From assembly GCF_001687365.1 (NCBI RefSeq), contig NZ_LGLV01000008.1:1-64000 (forward strand): a stretch of 64,000 nucleotides of DNA, read 5' to 3'. The translations under genes and the position numbers were made by a program. Within the stretch, counting starts at the first letter, position 1; every line of letters starts with the position of its first letter. Under the pieces are notes generated by a model, which worked only from the letters and a program-made list of their open reading frames with translations, was not told the DNA's origin and made no database searches. Shown piece by piece: positions 33,466-41,524 of the stretch. The stretch comes from Pararhizobium polonicum (GTDB lineage Bacteria > Pseudomonadota > Alphaproteobacteria > Rhizobiales > Rhizobiaceae).

Positions 33466-34965
33466 ATGGCTTATCTCGAAACGCGGGGATTGGGCCGGGA
33501 TTTTCCCGGTGTAATCGCCCTCAATGACGTCGACCTGACGATCGAACTCGGTCGAACCCATATTTTTGCCGGCGAGAACGGTGCTGGAAAGTCGACCCTC
33601 GTCAAGATCCTGACCGGAACCGACCGGCAGACGCGTGGCCAGGTCCTGATCGACGGCCGCGATCCGACCGAGGACCCCGCGCTTTACCGCAACGTCGCCT
33701 ATGTGCCGCAGGAGCTGACCCTGTTTCAGCAGATGACGGTGGCGGAAAACCTGTTCATGCCCTTCGACCGCACCGGTCATGGCGGCACGCTGTTCAACCG
33801 CCGCGCCCTGATGGAAGAGGCGCAGGCCTATCTGGCCCGCTTCGGCATAGAGGCGCGGCCGCAGGATCTCGTCGCCCATATTTCGGTTTCCGACCAGCAG
33901 TTGCTGCAGATCGCGCGGGCGTCCACCAATGAACATATGAAAGTGCTGATCCTCGACGAGCCCACCTCCGCGCTGACGCGCGTTGATGTGGACCGCGTGT
34001 TCAAGGTCATCCGCGGCTTTCTCGACCGCGACCACGCCGTGGTGTTTATCAGCCACAAGATGGATGAGGTCTTTGAGATCGGCGACGACTATACGGTCCT
34101 GCGCAACGGCGAGAAAGTCGAGAGCGGCAAGGTTTCCGATATCGCCGAGGCCGATCTGATCCGCGCCATGTCCGGCCGGCATCTCGCCATGGAAGACCAT
34201 TTCCGTCCGGAAACGTCGGTGACCGATACGATCATGCAGGTGAACGGCCTTTCGGGTGCCCGCTTCAAGGATGTCAGTTTCGATCTGCGCCGCGGGGAGA
34301 TCCTCGGGTTCGCCGGTCTTGTCGGTGCCGGACGCTCCGAGGTGATGCAGACCATCTTCGGGTATCTCAAGGCTTCCGGCGGTACGGTCTCGGTCGAGGG
34401 CAAGGGCTGGCCGCTCAACGACACGTCCCGCTCGGTGACGGGCGGCATGCTCTATCTCTCGGAAGAGCGCAAGCATCATGGCATTTTCCCGATGCTGTCA
34501 CTGCGCGAAAACATCGGCATTTCCATACTGTCGCTCACGGTCGGGCCGCTCGGCATCAGCGACAGGCGCGAACGCGCCGGCGTGCAGAAGATCATCGACG
34601 ATTACGGCATTCGCACCGCCGGCATGGGCAAGCGTATTTCGCATCTGTCGGGCGGCAACCAGCAAAAGGCGATCATCGGTCGCGCCATGGCCAACCGGCC
34701 GCGCGTCCTGATCTTCGACGAACCCACCAAGGGCATCGATATCCGCACCAAGGCGGAAATCTACCGCATCATGAAGGAGCTGGCGGAGGACGGCGTGGGC
34801 GTCATCCTCGTCTCCTCCGAGATCAATGAGCTGCGCAAATGCGCGAGCCGCATCATCACCATGCACAACGGGCGCATCACCGGCGAATTCGATACCGCCG
34901 CGACGGACACCGAAATCCTTGTCGGCGCCATTTTCGGAACGGAGGCGAAAGCCGATGCAATCTAG
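33466..34965 (+). CDS. Sugar ABC transporter ATP-binding protein, two domains (RbsA-like)
   Basis: 499 residues with two ATPase modules. The first has Walker A FAGENGAGKSTLVKI near residue 34, Walker B VLILDEPTSALT and switch VFISHKMDE. The second has the usual degenerate RbsA Walker A FAGLVGAGRSEVMQ, signature LSGGNQQKAIIGRA and Walker B VLIFDEPTKGID. The first module's signature is atypical (ISVSDQQLLQIARA), which is common in this family. AAGGTGG precedes the ATG. It overlaps the permease by 11 bases. Confidence 0.88.
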   Translation: MAYLETRGLGRDFPGVIALNDVDLTIELGRTHIFAGENGAGKSTLVKILTGTDRQTRGQVLIDGRDPTEDPALYRNVAYVPQELTLFQQMTVAENLFMPFDRTGHGGTLFNRRALMEEAQAYLARFGIEARPQDLVAHISVSDQQLLQIARASTNEHMKVLILDEPTSALTRVDVDRVFKVIRGFLDRDHAVVFISHKMDEVFEIGDDYTVLRNGEKVESGKVSDIAEADLIRAMSGRHLAMEDHFRPETSVTDTIMQVNGLSGARFKDVSFDLRRGEILGFAGLVGAGRSEVMQTIFGYLKASGGTVSVEGKGWPLNDTSRSVTGGMLYLSEERKHHGIFPMLSLRENIGISILSLTVGPLGISDRRERAGVQKIIDDYGIRTAGMGKRISHLSGGNQQKAIIGRAMANRPRVLIFDEPTKGIDIRTKAEIYRIMKELAEDGVGVILVSSEINELRKCASRIITMHNGRITGEFDTAATDTEILVGAIFGTEAKADAI

Positions 34966-35920
34966 TTCTCTCTCGATCCTGCTACGCAATCCGCTGGCCG
35001 GCGTCTTCGTTGCGCTTGCCGTCATCTTCGCGCTGTCGTCGCTGATCTCGCCGTATTTTCTCACGCCGTACAATATGATGGTCGTTGCCCGCGGGCTGGC
35101 CTTCGTGGGACTGATTACCATTGCGCAATCCATGCTGATGGTGCTCGGCGAGCTTGACCTGTCGCTTGGCGTCATCGGCGGGCTTTGCGGTGTGGTCTCC
35201 GGCATTCTGATGGTGAAGATGGAGATCAATCCGGCTCTTTCGATGCTGCTTGCCGTCCTGTTCGGCGCCTGTCTCGGGCTGCTGAACGGGCTGCTGGTCA
35301 CCGTGCTCAGACTGCATTCGCTGGTGCTGACCATCGGCACGGCCGGCATTTTCGGTGGGGCGAACCTGGTGCTGACACGCGGCGTGGCAATCACTGGTAT
35401 TCCGCGTGAGGTCCAGTTTCTCGGCCGTGGCGATTTTCTCGGCGTGCCGGTGCCCTTCCTCATCATGTTGCTGGCTCTGATCGCGGCCGCCTTCGTGCTG
35501 CTCAAGACGCCGTTCGGCCGGTACATATACGCGATCGGCAACAATCCGCAGGCTGCCCGCATGCTCGGTATTCGGGTCGATCGCATCCGCCTCATCGTCT
35601 TCGTTGTCGCCGGTGCGCTGGCGGCCCTGGCCGGTGTGCTGATGGTGGCCCGCCTCGGCACGGCCCAGCCCTCGATCGGGGATACCTGGGTGCTCGCCCC
35701 GATCGCAGCCTCCGTCATCGGCGGGGTGGCCACGACCGGTGGGGTCGGCAGCCCGATCGGCGCTATTTTCGGCGCTGGCATCATTGCCGTTATTGAGAAT
35801 ATCATCGTTCTCTTTGGCGTTTCTCCCTACTGGCAGGGTATCGTTTCCGGTGCCATCGTCGTACTGGCTATCTCTTTTGATGCCATTTCCCGCCGCTATC
35901 TGCGCCGCGACGCTGCCTGA
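34955..35920 (+). CDS. Sugar ABC transporter permease (RbsC-like)
   Basis: 321 residues from ATG 34955, inside the end of the ATPase gene. About nine hydrophobic helices; landmarks are TIAQSMLMVLGELDLSLGVI near residues 49-68, NGLLVTVLRLHSLVLTIGTA near 110-129, and GGVATTGGVGSPIGAIFGAG near the end. It forms the channel with the preceding ATPase. The dihydroxyacetone-kinase gene starts 38 bases later on the same strand. Confidence 0.87.
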   Translation: MQSSSLSILLRNPLAGVFVALAVIFALSSLISPYFLTPYNMMVVARGLAFVGLITIAQSMLMVLGELDLSLGVIGGLCGVVSGILMVKMEINPALSMLLAVLFGACLGLLNGLLVTVLRLHSLVLTIGTAGIFGGANLVLTRGVAITGIPREVQFLGRGDFLGVPVPFLIMLLALIAAAFVLLKTPFGRYIYAIGNNPQAARMLGIRVDRIRLIVFVVAGALAALAGVLMVARLGTAQPSIGDTWVLAPIAASVIGGVATTGGVGSPIGAIFGAGIIAVIENIIVLFGVSPYWQGIVSGAIVVLAISFDAISRRYLRRDAA

Positions 35921-35958
35921 ACGAACAACCCGGCCAAGACCTTACGGAAAACACGATC

Positions 35959-37725
35959 ATGACCGAACACGCTAGAACCAAGAAACTGATCAATGCGCCG
36001 GAGAATATCATCGCCGAGATGATCGAGGGCATGGTGGGCGCGCATCCCGACATGCTGAAGGTCGAGGGCCAGACCGGCCGGGCCGTCGTCGCCGTCGACG
36101 GGCCGCGTGACGGCAAGGTTGGCATCGTCATCGGCGGAGGCTCCGGCCACGAGCCTGCCTTTGCCGGCTATGTCGGGCGGGGCCTTGCCGACGCCGCGGC
36201 CGTGGGGAATGTCTTTGCCTCGCCTTCACCGGCACAGATTGCCGATGCCGCGCGTGCGGCGGATGGTGGCGTCGGCGTGCTCATGCTTTACGGCAACTAT
36301 ACAGGCGACGTCTTGAATTTCACCATGGCGGCCGAGGAACTGGCAGCCGAAGGCATGACCGTGCGCCACGTTGCCGTCGCCGACGACGTGGCATCGGCAC
36401 CGCTCGACCGGAAGGAGGAAAGACGCGGCATTGCCGGGGATTTCTTCGTGTTTAAGATTGCAGGCGCTGCCGCCGATCTTGGCGAGCCTTTGGCCCGCGT
36501 CGAGGCGCTGGCGCAGGCGGCCAACGATGCAACCCGTTCGATGGGTGTGGCGCTCGCCGCCTGCTCGTTGCCACAGACCGGAAGGCCGAATTTCTCCATC
36601 GGCGACGAGGATATGGAAATCGGCATGGGCCTGCACGGCGAACCGGGTATCCGCCGCCAGAAGCTCGCGCCCGTCGATGAGGTGACCGACGAACTGCTGG
36701 ATACGATCGTCGGCGAGCTTTCGCTGGCGAAAGACGACCGCGTGGCGGTGCTGGTGAACGGACTGGGCTCTACGACACAGATCGAACTTTACCTCGTCTT
36801 CCGCCGGGTGAAAGAGCGGCTGGATGCCCTCGGTGTGGAAATCCACGCCTCATGGGTTGGCGAATACGCCACCTCGCTGGAAATGGCCGGAGCTTCGATC
36901 ACGCTCATCAAGCTGGATGCAACGCTCCAGAGCCTGCTCGATCATCCGTGCCGTACCCCGGCGCTGACCGTCGGCACGCTCACTGATGGCGCGGCGGCCG
37001 GCCTGCGCAGCCGCCGGACGGAGAAGGCGGCGGAAAACCGCAGCAGCACCGTTGAGGCAGCCCGTGACCTTATCGCGGACGGTGACGTCACGCCCGCCAT
37101 ATTCCGGGCGATGATGCAGAATGTCGGCGACCAGATCATTGCGGAAAAGGATTGGCTTTCGGAACTTGACGGCGTCATCGGCGACGGCGACCATGGCATC
37201 ACCATGGAAATCGGCTGGAGAGCCGTGCAAAGCGCCATGCAGGATGCTCCGGACGACGAGACGATCGAAGGGACGTGCAAACGGATGGCAAAGGCCTTTC
37301 TGGATGCCGTCGGCGCATCCTCCGGCCCGCTCTATGCGACCGCTTTCCTGCGTGCGGGAACGGCGGTCGGAAACCGGCTGAACCTAGATGGTGGCGCGAT
37401 GGCCGACTGGCTGACGGCCGCTTGCCAGGGCATCCGGGATCGCGGCAGGGCCGAGCCCGGCGACAAGACGATGATCGATGCCTGGGTTCCTGCCGTGGTG
37501 GCGGCCCAAGCCTGCGCGGACAAAGGCTTGCCTGCCCTTGAAACGTTGGCGGCGGCGCGCGATGGCGCTGAAGCCGGCATGCGTTCCACGGTGGCGATGG
37601 AGTCCCGGCGTGGCCGCTCGGCCAAGCTCGGTGCCCGCTCGGTCGGCCACATCGATCCTGGCGCTGCGTCAAGCTTTATCATGCTGCGCGCCATGGCCGG
37701 CGCATTGGAAACCGCGCTTGGCTGA
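35959..37725 (+). CDS. Fused dihydroxyacetone/erythrulose-type kinase (DhaK-DhaL)
   Basis: 588 residues, the ATP-dependent two-domain form. The DhaK part (1-335) has IVIGGGSGHEPAFAGYVG and the histidine that binds the ketone covalently as a hemiaminal, H226 in IGMGLHGEPG. The DhaL part (about 360-588) has the magnesium-binding GDGDHG near 408-413 and HIDPGAASSF near the end. The family phosphorylates dihydroxyacetone, glyceraldehyde or erythrulose isomers. Its place after an ABC sugar importer suggests that the cargo is imported free and then phosphorylated. No dehydrogenase or tetrose-phosphate isomerase is nearby, favouring a ketotriose or ketotetrose, by inference. Confidence 0.87.
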   Translation: MTEHARTKKLINAPENIIAEMIEGMVGAHPDMLKVEGQTGRAVVAVDGPRDGKVGIVIGGGSGHEPAFAGYVGRGLADAAAVGNVFASPSPAQIADAARAADGGVGVLMLYGNYTGDVLNFTMAAEELAAEGMTVRHVAVADDVASAPLDRKEERRGIAGDFFVFKIAGAAADLGEPLARVEALAQAANDATRSMGVALAACSLPQTGRPNFSIGDEDMEIGMGLHGEPGIRRQKLAPVDEVTDELLDTIVGELSLAKDDRVAVLVNGLGSTTQIELYLVFRRVKERLDALGVEIHASWVGEYATSLEMAGASITLIKLDATLQSLLDHPCRTPALTVGTLTDGAAAGLRSRRTEKAAENRSSTVEAARDLIADGDVTPAIFRAMMQNVGDQIIAEKDWLSELDGVIGDGDHGITMEIGWRAVQSAMQDAPDDETIEGTCKRMAKAFLDAVGASSGPLYATAFLRAGTAVGNRLNLDGGAMADWLTAACQGIRDRGRAEPGDKTMIDAWVPAVVAAQACADKGLPALETLAAARDGAEAGMRSTVAMESRRGRSAKLGARSVGHIDPGAASSFIMLRAMAGALETALG

Positions 37726-37750
37726 ATGAGGCGATAGCCTCTCCTCAGCA

Positions 37751-37782
37751 TGCAGGTGGGCCGCGTCAGCGCGGCCCCTGCA
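37751..37782. terminator. Hairpin at the convergent end of the kinase and SorC genes
   Basis: GGGCCGC (37758-37764) pairs with GCGGCCC (37771-37777), extended by TGCAG/CTGCA outside. It overlaps the last codons of the SorC gene and could end both transcripts, but no T run follows. Confidence 0.45.
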
Positions 37783-38722
37783 GAAGGGCACGGGCAACGG
37801 CCTCGTTGGTCACGAGCCGGTTTACATATCCGCCCCGTAGAATCGCCCTGATGATCGGGATCTTGCTCGTTCCGCCCGAAACCAGGATCGAGACCGGCTT
37901 CAGCTTCAGCTTGTCCGGCGGCAATGCGATGATCGAATCGTTGAGGAAATGGTCGATCGGCCGTCCCTGCGCATCGAGAAAGCAGCCGAGAAACTCACCG
38001 ACCGCGCCCAGTTTCAGCACCGAATCCAGATGGTCCTTCACCACCCGGATATGTGTGAGCGATGTGTCCTCCGCGACCGGCCCGCAGGAAACGAGACCGA
38101 TATCGGCAATCTCCGTGCGGGCCAGCACGTCGGTCAACTCGTCGTTCAAAAGCACGGCATTGCGGCTTTCCGGGTTGGCGCAGTAGATCGGCGCGGTCAG
38201 ATAGTGACATTCAACGCCGAGCGCCCGGGCAAACGCAGTTGCTACCTCGAACGTGTTGGTGCCGGAGCCTCGCGTCACGCCGCCCGTCAGCCCGACAACC
38301 CAGCTTTCCGGCTTCGGCCGGGCGCGAAGCGTCCGCACTGCAAAACTCAACGTGCGGCCCGATCCGATTCCGACACCCATGTCGTGTTCATGAATGAGCA
38401 GGCTTGCCATGCCGCCGGCCGCTTCGCCGATCACCCGTTTCTGTTCAACGAAATCATCGAGATCCGGCACCACCACGGCTTCCGTCAGGCCATAACGTGC
38501 CGAAACCTTGGTGGCCAATTCGACGCAGTCGGTCAGGGGCAGTGTCACACTTACCTGCACACTGCCGGATTCCCGCACGGAGCCGATGATCTTGTTCACC
38601 TTCAGCCGGGTGATATTCATCCGCTGGGCGATTTCCTGCTGGGTCTGCCCGCCGATGAAATAGAACCAGGCGACGCGCGCGCGCTCCAGTTCGTCGTCGA
38701 AAGGTTCCCATTCCTCGGCCAT
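37766..38722 (-). CDS. SorC-family sugar-binding transcriptional regulator
   Basis: 318 residues from ATG 38722, chosen because GGGGAG lies six bases upstream; ATG 38743 has no ribosome site. The helix-turn-helix is in QTQQEIAQRMNITRLKVNKI; the effector domain has VGIGSGRTLSFAVRTL, VGLTGGVTRGSGTN and the tail ILVSGGTSKIPIIRAILRGG. It is convergent to the kinase operon and is the likely regulator of that operon, responding to a phosphorylated intermediate. The 148 bases to the next gene contain no clear palindrome. Confidence 0.86.
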   Translation of the reverse strand: MAEEWEPFDDELERARVAWFYFIGGQTQQEIAQRMNITRLKVNKIIGSVRESGSVQVSVTLPLTDCVELATKVSARYGLTEAVVVPDLDDFVEQKRVIGEAAGGMASLLIHEHDMGVGIGSGRTLSFAVRTLRARPKPESWVVGLTGGVTRGSGTNTFEVATAFARALGVECHYLTAPIYCANPESRNAVLLNDELTDVLARTEIADIGLVSCGPVAEDTSLTHIRVVKDHLDSVLKLGAVGEFLGCFLDAQGRPIDHFLNDSIIALPPDKLKLKPVSILVSGGTSKIPIIRAILRGGYVNRLVTNEAVARALLQGPR

Positions 38723-38870
38723 ACCCACTCCCCATGCAAACATCCCGCGAGAAAGGGGACATTGTTCAATCTCTTGGAAATAAACGAGACCGGTGTATTG
38801 AGCCAGCGTGATTGTGCTCCCGTCGTTCGCGGAGCGAACATTTTACGGCTGCATGTCCACCGGCGGCGCG

Positions 38871-39317
38871 CTAGACGCTGCTCAGCAGCAGGCTCGTCTC
38901 GCTGTTGGCAACACCGTCGATCATTCTGACTTCGCGCAGCACATGGTCGAACTCCGAGAGGTTGGCGGTGCGGATATTGGCGACGAGATCCCAATTGCCG
39001 TTGGTCGTATGCAACATATGGATTGCCGACAAACCGCGCAGCTTGCGAATGACCTGGGTGGTCGATTTGCCTACCACCTCGATCATCATCACCGCGTGCA
39101 CCGCATTTTCATCATAGTCTTCCCGCACGCGTATGGTGAAACCGGCAAGCGTACCGGTTTCGATGAGCCGGTCGAGCCGGCTCTGCACGGTTCCCCGCGA
39201 TACGTTCAGCGCATCGGCCAGTTTCGACAGTGGCGCACGTCCGTCCGCGCGCAGATGCGCAATAAGGCGGCGGTCCAGGTCATCCGGTGAATATTTTGCG
39301 AGATTCCGGTCTGCCAT
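38871..39317 (-). CDS. Lrp/AsnC-family transcriptional regulator
   Basis: 148 residues from ATG 39317 (four in-frame codons upstream begin at 39329). The N-terminal helix-turn-helix is LSKLADALNVSRGTVQSRLD; the C-terminal RAM domain has AVMMIEVVGKSTTQVIRKL and MLHTTNGNWDLVANI. It diverges from the ornithine cyclodeaminase gene across a gap with a perfect 21-base inverted repeat. Local Lrp-type proteins commonly switch on amino acid degradation genes in response to the amino acid. Confidence 0.88.
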   Translation of the reverse strand: MADRNLAKYSPDDLDRRLIAHLRADGRAPLSKLADALNVSRGTVQSRLDRLIETGTLAGFTIRVREDYDENAVHAVMMIEVVGKSTTQVIRKLRGLSAIHMLHTTNGNWDLVANIRTANLSEFDHVLREVRMIDGVANSETSLLLSSV

Positions 39318-39333
39318 GATCGCCCCCATCGTT

Positions 39334-39354
39334 TTGTACAGTAGTACTGTACAA
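39334..39354. promoter_or_regulatory. Candidate Lrp-type operator, 21-base perfect palindrome
   Basis: TTGTACAGTA (39334-39343) and TACTGTACAA (39345-39354) are perfect reverse complements around a single G. The site starts 17 bases upstream of the Lrp start and lies 105 bases before the cyclodeaminase start, an autoregulation and divergent-control position. Confidence 0.7.
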
Positions 39355-39459
39355 TTTCATCAGATGGACAGCAAATTTAGTGCGATAATGCAATTTTGAT
39401 CAGCATCATTCGCAACTATCCTCATGTCAGTCGGTCGCAACCTGTTGAGGAGAGCTGTC

Positions 39460-40509
39460 ATGTTCAACGCCGAACCATCCGTGAAGGCATTGGTGCCCTT
39501 CGTCAGTGTCCACAACATGATGCGACTCGTCCACCATATCGGTATCGAGACCGTGCTGTCCGAGTTGACCGATGCGATCGAGGCGGATTTCCGGCGCTGG
39601 CCAATGTTCGACAAGACGCCCCGGATCGCCAGCCATTCGCGCGACGGCGTCATCGAGTTGATGCCGACATCCGACGGGGTCGTCTATGGCTTCAAATACG
39701 TCAACGGTCACCCCAAGAACACGGCGGAGGGGCTGCAGACCGTCACCGCTTTCGGCCTCCTTGCCGACGTGGCGACCGGATATCCCGTGCTTTTGACAGA
39801 AATGACGCTTCTGACCGCATTGCGGACGGCTGCAACCTCGGCAATGGCCGCGCGATATCTGGCACCGGCCGGCGCGCGCTGTATGGCCATGATCGGCAAT
39901 GGTGCGCAGGCGGAGTTCCAGGCGCTGGCCATGAAAGCGGTCTGCGGTATCGACAGCGTGCGGCTTTACGACATCGATCCGCAGGCGACGGAAAAGACCC
40001 GCCGGAATCTCGAAGGGTCCGGACTGACGGTCGTTGCCTGCACGTCCGGGGAAGCCGCGATCGAGGGCGCCGGCATCGTGACGACCTGTACGGCTGACAA
40101 GCAGTTCGCCACGATCCTCACCGACAACATGATCGGCACCGGCGTGCACATCAACGCCATCGGCGGCGACTGCCCGGGCAAGACGGAATTGCACCGCGAT
40201 ATCCTGCGCCGTGCCGATACGTTCGTCGAATTTCCGCCGCAGACCCGGATCGAAGGCGAGATACAGCAGATGGAGGCAGACTACCCCGTGATCGAACTCT
40301 GGCGCGTGGTGAACGGCGAGGTTCCAGGCCGGCGGGATGCGCGGCAGGTGACGCTGTTCGACAGCGTCGGTTTCGCCATCGAGGACTTCTCGGCCCTTCG
40401 CTATGTCCGCGATTGGGTGGCCGGAACCGACTTCCAGCAGAGCCTGGATATGATCGCAGATCCGGACGATCCTCGCGATTTGTTCGGCATGCTGCAACGT
40501 GCGCACTGA
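39460..40509 (+). CDS. Ornithine cyclodeaminase
   Basis: 349 residues, ornithine cyclodeaminase/mu-crystallin family. Landmarks are ALVPFVSVHNMMRLVHHIGI at the start, GFKYVNGHPKNTAEGLQTV near 75 (the arginine/lysine substrate site), LLTEMTLLTALRTAATSAMA near 110-130, and the NAD motif AMIGNGAQAEFQALAMK near 145. The enzyme turns L-ornithine into L-proline and ammonia. GAGGAGAG before ATG 39460 supports the start. The next gene, CtlX, makes ornithine from citrulline, so the pair forms a citrulline-to-proline route. The Lrp regulator is divergent. Confidence 0.87.
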   Translation: MFNAEPSVKALVPFVSVHNMMRLVHHIGIETVLSELTDAIEADFRRWPMFDKTPRIASHSRDGVIELMPTSDGVVYGFKYVNGHPKNTAEGLQTVTAFGLLADVATGYPVLLTEMTLLTALRTAATSAMAARYLAPAGARCMAMIGNGAQAEFQALAMKAVCGIDSVRLYDIDPQATEKTRRNLEGSGLTVVACTSGEAAIEGAGIVTTCTADKQFATILTDNMIGTGVHINAIGGDCPGKTELHRDILRRADTFVEFPPQTRIEGEIQQMEADYPVIELWRVVNGEVPGRRDARQVTLFDSVGFAIEDFSALRYVRDWVAGTDFQQSLDMIADPDDPRDLFGMLQRAH

Positions 40510-40530
40510 TACGCCAGGAGTTTGCCAATC

Positions 40531-41463
40531 ATGACCCGACGACCAACCTTCTCCGTCCAGGCTCCTGCCGCCGTCGTCATGGTGCGGCCGTATCATTTCA
40601 CGGTCAACACCGAAACGGCCGTGGACAACCGGTTTCAGGCTACGGACAATTCCGGGACCGATTTCGCCCCCTTGGCCTACGCCGAAATCACCCGCGCTGC
40701 CGAAACGCTGAGACAGCATGGGGTCGATGTCCATCTCTTCGAGGATACCGGCACGGACACGCCCGATTCCGTCTTTCCGAACAACTGGTTTTCGACTCAT
40801 GCCGGCGGGCACGTGGCAATCTATCCCATGAAGGCCCCCAATCGCCGTCGCGAGCGCCGCGCCGATGTCATCGACATGCTGAAGAGCCGCTACCGTGTTC
40901 AGGAAGTGATCGACTATTCTGGTCTGGAGCCGGACGGGCTGTTCCTGGAGGGGACCGGAGCCATGGTGCTCGATCATATCGATCGGGTGGCCTATGCGGT
41001 CAGGTCCGACCGGACGGATCCGATCGCGCTTGAGCGCTTCTGCACGCAGTTCAACTTCGAGCCGATGGCTTTTGCCGCGGAGGACGAGAACGGTGTCGCG
41101 GTCTATCACACCAACGTGCTGATGTGTATCGCGACCGATTTCGCCATGATTGGACTGGACATGATCTCGAATGCTGCACGGCGCCGTGAGATTGTCGATC
41201 GCATCGAACGATCCGGCCGGGATGTCGTGGCTTTGAGCCACGCGCAGATCGCGAGTTTCGCCGGAAATGCCATCGAATTGCAGGGTAGGGAGGGCCGCAT
41301 CCTGGCGCTGTCCACCACCGCCTTTGCCGCGTTGACGAAGGATCAGATCGCCAAGATCAGTGAAAGCGCAACGCCGGTTGCGCTCGACATCCCGACCATC
41401 GAGCGGGCCGGTGGCTCGGTCCGCTGCACGCTGGCGGGCATTCACCTGGCACCGCGCTCGTGA
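40531..41463 (+). CDS. ctlX: Citrulline-utilisation hydrolase CtlX (guanidino/ureido-group hydrolase fold)
   Basis: 310 residues of the amidinotransferase/dimethylargininase fold. Landmarks are PDSVFPNNWFSTHAGGHVAI near residues 78-97, FLEGTGAMVLDH near 138, the histidine in VAVYHTNVLMCIATDF near 192, and the C-terminal catalytic cysteine in GGSVRCTLAGIHLAP. CtlX-type enzymes hydrolyse citrulline to ornithine, carbon dioxide and ammonia; related enzymes act on arginine derivatives. AGGAG lies 10 bases before ATG 40531. It is 21 bases downstream of the cyclodeaminase. Confidence 0.8.
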   Translation: MTRRPTFSVQAPAAVVMVRPYHFTVNTETAVDNRFQATDNSGTDFAPLAYAEITRAAETLRQHGVDVHLFEDTGTDTPDSVFPNNWFSTHAGGHVAIYPMKAPNRRRERRADVIDMLKSRYRVQEVIDYSGLEPDGLFLEGTGAMVLDHIDRVAYAVRSDRTDPIALERFCTQFNFEPMAFAAEDENGVAVYHTNVLMCIATDFAMIGLDMISNAARRREIVDRIERSGRDVVALSHAQIASFAGNAIELQGREGRILALSTTAFAALTKDQIAKISESATPVALDIPTIERAGGSVRCTLAGIHLAPRS

Positions 41464-41464
41464 G

Positions 41465-41496
41465 CGCGGCATCCCACCGGGCAAATGCATGCCGCG
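41465..41496 (+). terminator. Possible weak terminator after ctlX
   Basis: CGCGGCAT (41465-41472) pairs with ATGCCGCG (41489-41496) across a 16-base loop, between the convergent ctlX and amidohydrolase genes. No strong T run follows. Confidence 0.35.
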
Positions 41497-41524
41497 GTTC
41501 CCATTTCAAGGCTGATAGCCAAAT

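Noticed and set aside
39427..41490. 687-codon minus-strand open frame
   Set aside because: It is antisense to ornithine cyclodeaminase and ctlX, which have recognisable families, good starts and a divergent regulator; GC-rich third positions create such mirror frames.
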